Assembly: GCA_002483425.1 (NCBI GenBank) | Contig: DLHW01000063.1 | Span: forward strand, 1-16,441 | Reading direction: 5' to 3' | DNA: 16,441 nucleotides | DNA from: Methylococcaceae bacterium UBA7658 | Lineage (GTDB): Bacteria; Pseudomonadota; Gammaproteobacteria; Methylococcales; Methylomonadaceae | Shown here: piece after piece, positions 1-6,032 of the stretch | Numbering within the stretch: the stretch's first letter is position 1 | Layout: each line of letters starts with the position of its first letter | Position numbers and translations under genes: made by a program | The notes under the pieces: generated by a model | The model's input: the letters and a program-made list of their open reading frames with translations, nothing else | Told to the model about the DNA's origin: nothing | Databases searched by the model: none

Positions 1-327
1 TGCTTTGCATTTTCACTCCGCTAACGCTACGTTTCCAAGCTTTTCAGCGATCGTTCACTGAGCTACAACAGTCAATTTCTAAATTTTCAGCAGTGTTCAG
101 CCGGAACTCAATATTCCTAGCCACATCCTGGGTACGAAGTTTGATGAGACGCGGGCATTTTGCCTGATCAAAAAACAAGTGCTGAATGATCAGTCCACAG
201 AGCACTAAAGAGTTTTAGTCAATACGTTCTGTAAAGATTCAAACATTTATCTAAAGCATAGGCGGGCGAATCGGAATTGCATTTGCGTACTGTCTGGTAG
301 TCCTGGATATTCCACAGTATCCATAAG
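1..327. other. Spacer downstream of lysS, no recognised gene
   Basis: No recognisable gene is seen. On the minus strand one frame stays open for roughly 55 codons (about 45-215) after a TAA, with no good start codon or ribosome site, and its translation resembles no family I know. It could be a fragment of something decayed or chance. Just past the lysS stop there is a 6-bp inverted repeat, TGGATA (304-309) and TATCCA (318-323), with an 8-base loop but no T-run, so it is at best a weak terminator. Confidence 0.4.
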
Positions 328-1830
328 CTACAATTTTGGCCGCATATGCGGAAACAGCAGCACATCCCGAATCGACGGCGCATCGGTGAACAGCATGACT
401 AAGCGGTCGATGCCGATGCCTTCGCCCGCCGTCGGCGGCATACCGTGTTCCAGCGCAGTGATGTAGTCGGCGTCAAAGTGCATGGCTTCGAGGTCGCCAG
501 CTTCTTTTTCCTCGACTTGTTTCTGGAAGCGTGCAGCCTGGTCTTCGGCATCATTCAACTCGGTAAAGCCGTTGGCGATTTCGCGACCGCCAACGAAAAA
601 TTCAAAGCGGTCGGTGACGTGCGGGTCGTGGTCGTTGCGCCGCGCCAAGGGTGATACTTCAACCGGGTACGCGGTAATAAACGTCGGGTTCATCAGCCGG
701 TTTTCGACGGTTTTCTCGAAAATCTCGATCTGAATTTTGCCCAGGCCGTAGCTGTCCTTGACCGGAATCTTTAAATCGGCAGCGACTTTAACTGCATTGT
801 CCCGTATGCTGATTTGTTCCAATGTTAAACCGGGATTGAAATGCAAAATGGATTCCACCACGGTCATGCGCTCGAACGGCTTGCCGAAATCGTATTGCTC
901 GCCCTGGTAAGTGATGACCGAATGGCCGACCACTTCCTGCGCGATGCCGCGCAACATGGCTTCGGTCAAGTCCATCAAGTCGTGGTATTCGGCATAAGCT
1001 TGATAAAATTCCAGCATGGTGAATTCAGGGTTATGCCGGGTCGATAAGCCTTCGTTACGGAAATTGCGGTTGATCTCGAATACGCGCTCAAAGCCGCCGA
1101 CCACTAGTCGCTTCAAATACAATTCCGGAGCAATCCGCAGGTAAAGCTGCATGTCCAGGGCGTTATGGTGGGTCATGAACGGACGCGCGGTCGCCCCACC
1201 GGGAATCACCTGCATCATCGGCGTTTCCACTTCCAGGAATTGGCGCTGGATCAAGAAGTCGCGGATATAAGCGACAATCTTCGAGCGAACCAAGAAGGTG
1301 TTGCGGGTGTCCTCGCTCATGATTAGGTCGAGGTAACGCTGGCGGTATTTGATTTCCTGGTCGGCAATGCCGTGGTATTTTTCCGGCAGCGGTCTTAAGG
1401 CTTTGGTGAGCAGGCGGATGTCATCGACCTTTACGCTGAGTTCGCCGGTTTGCGTCCTAAACAGCACGCCTTCTGCGCCGATGATGTCGCCAATGTCCCA
1501 TTTTTTGAATATATCGTTATAAAATCCTTCGGGCAGGGTATCGCGGGTGACGTACAACTGCATCTTGCCGGACATATCCTGGAGATGCACAAAACTGGCC
1601 TTGCCCATGATGCGCCGGGTCATCATGCGCCCGGCAATCTTCACCCGGCGCGGCTCGGCTTCCAGTTCTTCCTTGGATTTCTCGCCGTATTCGGCTATTA
1701 ATTCGCCGGCGACCACATCGCGGCGGAAATCGGTGGGGAAGGCAATTGCGCCGCTGTCACGCAGTTCACTCAACTTGCTGCGGCGCTGGCGGATGTGTTC
1801 TTGTTCGTCTTGTTGGATTTCTTCTGACAT
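328..1830 (-). CDS. lysS: Lysine--tRNA ligase (class II)
   Basis: Charges tRNA-Lys with lysine in the cytoplasm using ATP. The 500-aa product is close to the usual bacterial length (about 505). It has an N-terminal OB-fold anticodon-binding domain (roughly residues 60-170, beginning KIAGRMMTRR), followed by the class II catalytic core. Motif 2 is clear around residues 257-280 (FRNEGLSTRHNPEFTMLEFY) and motif 3 near 470-495 (GIGIDRLVMLFTD, then IRDVLLFP). It lies 25 bp behind prfB on the same strand, the same pairing as in Escherichia coli, so the two are probably co-transcribed. The ribosome site before the ATG is weak (AAAGAC-like), which fits translation from a prfB-lysS transcript. The frame closes with TAG at 328-330. 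No key residue appears missing. Confidence 0.97.
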   Translation of the reverse strand: MSEEIQQDEQEHIRQRRSKLSELRDSGAIAFPTDFRRDVVAGELIAEYGEKSKEELEAEPRRVKIAGRMMTRRIMGKASFVHLQDMSGKMQLYVTRDTLPEGFYNDIFKKWDIGDIIGAEGVLFRTQTGELSVKVDDIRLLTKALRPLPEKYHGIADQEIKYRQRYLDLIMSEDTRNTFLVRSKIVAYIRDFLIQRQFLEVETPMMQVIPGGATARPFMTHHNALDMQLYLRIAPELYLKRLVVGGFERVFEINRNFRNEGLSTRHNPEFTMLEFYQAYAEYHDLMDLTEAMLRGIAQEVVGHSVITYQGEQYDFGKPFERMTVVESILHFNPGLTLEQISIRDNAVKVAADLKIPVKDSYGLGKIQIEIFEKTVENRLMNPTFITAYPVEVSPLARRNDHDPHVTDRFEFFVGGREIANGFTELNDAEDQAARFQKQVEEKEAGDLEAMHFDADYITALEHGMPPTAGEGIGIDRLVMLFTDAPSIRDVLLFPHMRPKL

Positions 1831-1855
1831 TGAATTCTTAATAAGTCTTTAGGTT

Positions 1856-2954
1856 TTATAGTCCACTTTTCAAACTGGCTTCAATAAACTGGTCGAGCGA
1901 GCCATCCAATACTGCTTGTGTATTGCCAGTTTCGACATTGGTGCGTAAATCCTTGATGCGCGATTGGTCGAGTACATAAGACCTTATCTGGCTGCCCCAG
2001 CCGATATCGGATTTGCTGTCTTCCAGGGCTTGCTGGGTTTCGCTGCGTTTCAACATTTCCAATTCGTAGAGCTTGGATTTCAATTGCTTCATCGCCGTGT
2101 CCTTATTTTTGTGCTGGGAGCGGTCACTTTGGCATTGCACGACGGTGTTGGTGGGGATGTGGGTAATCCGCACTGCCGATTCCGTCCGGTTAACGTGCTG
2201 GCCGCCTGCGCCGCTGGCACGATACACGTCAACACGTAAATCAGCAGGGTTGATGTCGATGGCGATATTGTCGTCCACTTCCGGCGAGACGAACACGGAC
2301 GCAAACGAGGTGTGGCGACGGTTGCCGGAATCGAACGGCGATTTCCGCACCAGGCGGTGTACGCCAGTTTCCGTGCGTAACCAGCCGAAAGCGTAATCGC
2401 CTTCAAACCTGATGGTGGCACTTTTGATGCCAGCGACATCGCCGGGTGATTCTTCGATGAGTTCGGTTTTGAAGCCTTTTGCCTCGCCCCAGCGCAGGTA
2501 CATGCGCTCTATCATCGAGGCCCAGTCCTGTGCTTCTGTGCCGCCGGAGCCGGATTGGATATCGAGGAAGGCGTTGCAAGGGTCCATTTCGCCTGAGAAC
2601 ATGCGGCGGAATTCCAGGTCGGCAACGCGCTTTTCAAAATCTGCCAAATCATCGGCGACGGTATCGACAGTGGTTTCGTCGTTTTCATCGACCGCCATCT
2701 CTAGCAGCTCTTCGGCATCGGCCAAGCCTTGCTCCAGCTCTTTTATCGTGTTGACGACGGTTTCCAACTGCCCGCGTTCTTTGCCCAGGGCTTGGGCTTG
2801 TTCGGGATTATCCCAAATTTTAGGATCTTCGAGTTCTTTTAGTACCTCGACTAGGCGTTCGCTTTTATTATCGAAGTCAAAGATACCCCCTTAACGAGTT
2901 TCCGCGGACTCTGAGGTCGGTGATGGCGTTCTTAATTGGGTTAATTTCGCGCAT
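1856..2954 (-). CDS. prfB: Peptide chain release factor 2 (programmed +1 frameshift)
   Basis: RF2 recognises UGA and UAA in the ribosomal A site and triggers peptide release. The ATG at 2954 opens a 25-codon frame (MREINPIKNAITDLRVRG...GYL) that ends at an in-frame TGA at 2877-2879. The main frame resumes after skipping one base, reading CTT-T-GAC, and runs to TAA at 1856. The joined product is 365 aa, the same length as E. coli RF2. The recognition tripeptide SPF is seen in VRKSPFDSG, and the catalytic GGQ (residues 250-252) in SGAGGQHVNRTE. Residue 246 is Ala, where E. coli K-12 carries Thr. An annotation that ignores the frameshift would begin at an internal Met at 2767 and lose 62 residues. 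The ribosome site before ATG 2954 is poor. prfB leads the prfB-lysS operon. Confidence 0.96.
2876..2890 (-). promoter_or_regulatory. RF2 autoregulatory +1 frameshift site
   Basis: Read on the minus strand the site is AGG GGG TAT CTT TGA C. It combines an internal Shine-Dalgarno-like AGGGGG, a slippery CTT codon and a UGA stop followed by C, which is a poor termination context. The stop is codon 26, as in E. coli. When RF2 is scarce the ribosome pauses at UGA, shifts by +1 onto UUU and completes RF2; when RF2 is plentiful it terminates. All the classic elements are directly visible. Confidence 0.95.
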
Positions 2955-3001
2955 GAATTTAGTAGAATTCTGTTGCCTATAAAAAGATAGAAAAACTCAA
3001 T

Positions 3002-3007
3002 ATTATA
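3002..3007 (-). promoter_or_regulatory. Candidate -10 element for prfB-lysS
   Basis: A perfect TATAAT lies 48 bp before the prfB start on the minus strand. The best -35 hexamer at 17-bp spacing is poor (ATGAAG), so this rests mainly on the -10 box and its position. Transcription would start near 2995, leaving a leader of about 40 bases. Confidence 0.45.
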
Positions 3008-3204
3008 AACGAACTGCAAAGAATCTTCATCTTCCGTATTAAACCACGATGAAGTTAATAGTGGAGTAAGCGTTATTGAATTATGTCTGCGCTACTCATC
3101 TCCAGCAGTTTAAGAGGTCAGGACATCCTATGTACATTCATGCTTGAAGACGGGAACAGCATCGGGCTTCTTTGAGGGGTATAAAAAACGGAACTAATAC
3201 ACTC

Positions 3205-4137
3205 TCAAGAAGGCTTTGCTTTCAATAAATACTGACCTTGATGCGCCGGTAGGATGTTCATATCCGCTAAGAGTTGGTCGAAATAGCGCAATGTACGGTA
3301 CAAAGCAATGGTGTTTTCATCTTTAGAGTAATTTTGTAACATCCCGAGTCCGACAACACGGCTCATAAAAGTCGACGATTCATGTGCAACCAGCACGTCA
3401 AAATGTTCCAGCAACAGCGGTTTTATTTCGCCAGAGCGGATGCTTTCAAAAGGCGAAATGAGTTGTCCAGGTTCGCGCCGGATAATTTTGGCGATTGTTT
3501 TTTTAGTAAAATGATTGACTCTTAGATGATCGGGCAGTAACCGGAAAATATCGTTCATTATTTTCAAGCGTTCGTCGCTGAATTGAAATTGAGATTCGCC
3601 GACATAATCATGCACCCAAAATACGCCGCCCGGTCTCAATGCTTTCTTAACTTGATCGAAAACGTGTTCGAGCCTTAACACGTGATGCAAGCTGGTTTGG
3701 GCTACAACGAGATCGAAACTGTTAGGGGGCAGATGTAATGCATTTAAATCTTGCACTTCATAACGGCAAGCCAAACCCTCTTTTTTTGCCAGGTTGCTCG
3801 CTTCCTCAACTGCATTGTCGGCGATATCGATTCCAAGAAAATTTTGACATACGCCCTGATTCAAAAGCATCCGTTCTGCTCTTCCAGAGCCGCAGCCTAA
3901 AGAAACCCCGTCAATAGGATTTAATCCAAGCTCGGCCAAGACAGCTGCTAGGCTTAATTGCTTTTGGTTACCACCTAATACTTGACTTGCAGATTTTTCT
4001 TTCTCTCTAACGTTTATATGATCCGGATTGGTGAAGTGTTTTGACCAGACTTTCGATTCTTGTTCAGCCATCGCTTTGTAAGTTTCCGGACTCGATAGGG
4101 CGTCATTGATGATTTGTTGGGCTTTATCGGTATTCAT
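3205..4137 (-). CDS. Class I SAM-dependent methyltransferase
   Basis: A 310-aa soluble protein with a Rossmann-type methyltransferase domain. Motif I is SLGCGSGRAER (about residues 78-88). The acidic end of strand 2 is FLGIDIAD, followed by the YEVQDLNALHLPPNSFDLVVAQTSLHH region (split here as YEVQDLNALHLPP and SFDLVVAQTSLHHV), and the post-motif LRPGG. This places it in the Methyltransf_11/25 superfamily. The first 60-70 residues are helical and polar, and the last 130 form a variable C-terminal extension likely to set the substrate, which I cannot identify. The start has a good ribosome site (AAGGA, 7 bases before ATG). It points the same way as prfB but is separated by 250 bp and has its own candidate promoter, so it is probably a separate unit. 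Immediately upstream is decayed IS sequence. Small-molecule methylation is the likely role; the substrate is unknown. Confidence 0.85.
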   Translation of the reverse strand: MNTDKAQQIINDALSSPETYKAMAEQESKVWSKHFTNPDHINVREKEKSASQVLGGNQKQLSLAAVLAELGLNPIDGVSLGCGSGRAERMLLNQGVCQNFLGIDIADNAVEEASNLAKKEGLACRYEVQDLNALHLPPNSFDLVVAQTSLHHVLRLEHVFDQVKKALRPGGVFWVHDYVGESQFQFSDERLKIMNDIFRLLPDHLRVNHFTKKTIAKIIRREPGQLISPFESIRSGEIKPLLLEHFDVLVAHESSTFMSRVVGLGMLQNYSKDENTIALYRTLRYFDQLLADMNILPAHQGQYLLKAKPS

Positions 4138-4187
4138 ATCAGTTCCTTAATGATGGCTTTAGCTAAAGAAGGGCTAAAGAAAGCAGT

Positions 4188-4193
4188 ATTATA
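4188..4193 (-). promoter_or_regulatory. Candidate -10 element for the methyltransferase gene
   Basis: A perfect TATAAT on the minus strand, 51 bp before the methyltransferase ATG, would start transcription near 4181. The -35 match is weak (TGCATA at 18-bp spacing). Between it and the ribosome site is the 12-bp perfect palindrome CTTTAGCTAAAG (4157-4168), with a second GCTAAAG at 4173-4179. Confidence 0.4.
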
Positions 4194-4261
4194 CGAGTCA
4201 AATTTTAGTATTATGCAGGTTTTTCAGCTAATTTGTGTACGTTTTTGGTTTGGAATCATTT

Positions 4262-4850
4262 CGCCCCCGCAAAGCGGTAGACTTGACGGTTGTTAGGCGT
4301 CCCAAGGATTGCCGTTTTAAGTTCGGGGGTTATCTAGAATACCCGTCATCGGCACCATAGTGTCCAATGGCTCTTGGGTTGACCATACCTCCTGATTTGC
4401 CCCTCTTCGATTTCCACCCCGGATATCGCCGCATAGTCCCGTGCCTTTATGCTCTTTGGGTGCGGAAACTCTCGCCATTAAAATTCTTCTTCCGGCCGGA
4501 AAATTGCTTCACCCTCACCACCGCTATCGAATTTTTACCTTTATACCCCGCGGGTATTTCAAGTAACCATCACTTCTAACTCGGCTTACATCGCCGGGAT
4601 TCGAATCGGCGTATGAACATGTTCTTGCCCCATGCGACCCTCTAAATATCCCGCTCTGCTAGTGCCACGCCCATTCATCGAATAGCGGCCCCAAGAATTT
4701 CCGTATCTTCCCATACAACACTTTTCCCTTTATTTTGGAGCCCAGCCCATGCGGTATTTACAGTCTCATTTCGAATGACTTAAACTCTCATTCGACACGT
4801 GCTTGTCTCCACTTCTGTTTCTAGGTCCGGCAAGCCCGAGGATCTATCTG
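4262..4850 (-). mobile_element. Decayed IS200/IS605-type insertion sequence
   Basis: Contains the remains of a Y1 (HUH) transposase, flanked by two short hairpins where this family carries its subterminal recognition hairpins. Right of the transposase end is CCGC-AAA-GCGG (4267-4277). Left of its start is CGG-CAAGC-CCG (4828-4838). These elements insert without target duplications and have no terminal inverted repeats, so exact ends cannot be fixed; the limits given are approximate. The element is certainly inactive. Confidence 0.7.
4346..4812 (-). pseudogene. tnpA: Broken Y1 (HUH) IS200-like transposase
   Basis: No frame is intact, but reading the minus strand across all three frames gives family-typical pieces in order. 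First comes a Ser-His-Ser-Lys start and DCKYRMGWAPK, where the family has the KYH-VW-PKYR block, with stops at the expected Trp and Tyr codons. Then follow KVLYGKIRKFLGPLF; EHVHTPIRIP, which carries the His-x-His metal-binding pair; KNSIAVV and FSGRKKNFNGESF; and EIEEGQIRRY, near the position of the catalytic tyrosine. At least four frame changes and several stops separate them. The original was probably about 145-155 aa. Such transposases nick single-stranded DNA through a 5'-phosphotyrosine bond. This copy is an old relic. The identification rests on recognising the blocks by eye. Confidence 0.8.
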
Positions 4851-5106
4851 CCTATCTTTCTCCTCTAAATCTAAAGGCATAACAGTCTTGACAAACTAGC
4901 TGATTAAATTAGTGGCTTTTCAATCGAAAAGTTAATATCAGCCGGTAGCGGAAGTGATGTCCGAAATAAAATGGTTTAGTTATCAAGAAAGGACACTGCA
5001 CTATCCTGATCATCTTTGATTTAAAGATTTTTTACAAGAATACTTCAAACCGCCATATAAGGTTGTTACTATACCTGCGATTTTATTTTATGTATTAATC
5101 ATTTCA
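4851..5106. other. AT-rich spacer between two IS relics
   Basis: I see no gene. The stretch has two small hairpins: CTTTTC-AATC-GAAAAG (4916-4931), and ATCTTT-GATTT-AAAGAT (5012-5028) followed by a run of five T. The second resembles a weak plus-strand rho-independent terminator, but its stem is only A/T-rich. Confidence 0.4.
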
Positions 5107-5107
5107 T

Positions 5108-5122
5108 AAGTTATCACATTTT
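5108..5122 (+). repeat. Left terminal inverted repeat of IS630 relic
   Basis: This 15-bp repeat pairs with 5805-5819 at 13 of 15 positions and sits 14 bp before the transposase start. Confidence 0.7.
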
Positions 5123-5135
5123 AAAATGGAGCTAT

Positions 5136-5801
5136 ATGGATCAAGCCGAGATACAAAGCCAAAGTGTGCTGCAGTTATTGGAACAATGATATTGGAAAAG
5201 AATGCACCGTGTTAACGTCTCGTCTCCTCAGAATAGCGCAACGAACTGTCTTCCACTGTGTGCCGGTTATCGACTTGGCGGCTGGCAAGCTATGGATGAA
5301 AAAAGACTCCAAGGCTGACCAAAGAAAATTACCGGTGACGGTATGCAGTGGCTTTATCATACGATTACGATGGGAATCCTATTGAATTACCAGATCCCGT
5401 TTTGTCTTTGGACGCTGAACAAGATCCGCGCCTCGCAGGTTAAAGAACGCGCTATTTTGTCGTCAAAAAACTCCGTTTACCGATGGCTGAACCCTCTCGG
5501 TCGGAGTCCCAGCGTTCCTTGTGTACGTCTTATAAACAGGATGGCCGGCAATTTCAATGCTTATTTTGGCCAGAGCTATCCACAGGCCGTCGGTCGAGGT
5601 AAACGCTATCGAGTCCGCCTTTATTTCATGGATAAAAAAGCTGAAGCAGGCAAATACTCCATTCAAAGCGAAGCCGATTGGAAAAGAACCCTTCTTTCGG
5701 TCATGCAGGTTATACAACAACAGGCTAAACGACAAATAGTAGAACGGGTGAATAGCTTTTTCAAATTGCCAAAGACACTATACGCCAAAGAGTTTGTATA
5801 A
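5136..5801 (+). pseudogene. IS630-type transposase, stops and internal deletion
   Basis: A single frame runs from ATG 5136 to TAA 5801, broken by TGA at 5187 and 5316. Family-typical blocks are visible: GGWQAMDEKR, then PKKITGDGMQWLYHTIT and IPFCLWTLNKIRA (the helix-turn-helix and linker region), SKNSVYRWLNPLGRSP, and LYFMDKK, where an active enzyme has FMDE with the first catalytic Asp. It then jumps directly to the C-terminal end, EADWKRTLLSVMQVIQQQ and VNSFFKLPKTLYA. The middle of the DDE domain (second Asp and Glu, well over 100 residues) is missing. The total is 222 codons against about 340 normally. The last 152 codons (from 5343) are open and could be mistaken for a hypothetical gene. 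It is inactive. Recognition is by eye from the family pattern. Confidence 0.82.
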
Positions 5802-5804
5802 AAA

Positions 5805-5819
5805 AACATGCGATAACTT
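5805..5819 (-). repeat. Right terminal inverted repeat of IS630 relic
   Basis: Reverse complement of the left repeat with two mismatches, beginning 4 bp after the transposase stop codon. Confidence 0.7.
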
Positions 5820-5897
5820 TTAAACAATGCGTAGATTACTTTTCCTTGTATTTATTTCAGTTTATTAGTGTGAATATGAATATTAAAGATGTGGTTT

Positions 5898-5913
5898 TGT
5901 GACACTAAACACA
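5898..5913. promoter_or_regulatory. Upstream CRP-like site of the G8 gene
   Basis: TGTGA-CACTAA-ACACA matches the CRP/Vfr core TGTGA-N6-TCACA at 9 of 10 positions. Its centre (5905.5) is 51 bp upstream of the second site, so both would lie on nearly the same DNA face. If transcription starts near 5998 it sits at -92.5, a position used by class I sites. Confidence 0.5.
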
Positions 5914-5948
5914 TTTTTAACCTTCATTATTCATGCCCGAAAAGGTTT

Positions 5949-5964
5949 TGTGAATGAACTCACA
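5949..5964. promoter_or_regulatory. Proximal CRP-like site of the G8 gene
   Basis: TGTGA-ATGAAC-TCACA is a perfect match to the CRP/Vfr core, and the symmetry extends one base further each side to TTTGTGA-N6-TCACAAA. Its centre at 5956.5 is 29.5 bp before a possible -10 hexamer, exactly the class II activator spacing (-41.5). FNR-type regulators prefer TTGAT-N4-ATCAA, so CRP-type binding fits better. Confidence 0.62.
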
Positions 5965-5985
5965 AATTAGAGTGACAGACAGGAC

Positions 5986-5991
5986 TATTGT
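5986..5991 (+). promoter_or_regulatory. Possible -10 element of the G8 gene
   Basis: TATTGT (4 of 6 to TATAAT) lies where an activator bound at 5949-5964 would place the -10 box, giving a start near 5998 and a leader of about 35 bases. There is no good -35 hexamer, which is normal for a class II activated promoter. Confidence 0.45.
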
Positions 5992-6032
5992 ATCAAGGCA
6001 ATTTGCTTTCATAACTATCGAGGCGCGAACCA

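Larger units (their letters stand above)
5107..5822 (+). mobile_element. Decayed IS630-family insertion sequence
   Basis: The transposase relic is bracketed by terminal inverted repeats. The left end AAGTTATCACATTTT (5108-5122) matches the reverse complement of the right end, AAGTTATCGCATGTT (5805-5819), at 13 of 15 positions. IS630 elements duplicate a TA target; a TA stands at 5107-5108 on the left, but a clean TA is not preserved at the right end. The element is about 0.7 kb against roughly 1.1 kb for a complete one, matching the internal deletion seen in the transposase. Confidence 0.75.

Noticed and set aside
1547..1852. Plus-strand 101-aa frame opposite lysS
   Set aside because: Antisense shadow rich in Ser/Arg, with lysS clearly coding on the other strand.
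4367..4579. Plus-strand 70-aa open frame
   Set aside because: It is antisense to the IS200-like transposase relic, whose conserved blocks read on the minus strand.
4592..4611. tRNA-like TTCGAAT loop within a near-palindrome
   Set aside because: The flanks do not form a T-arm or cloverleaf; the sequence falls in the transposase relic just after the HVH block.
5463..5735. Minus-strand 90-aa open frame
   Set aside because: Shadow of the IS630 transposase relic on the plus strand.
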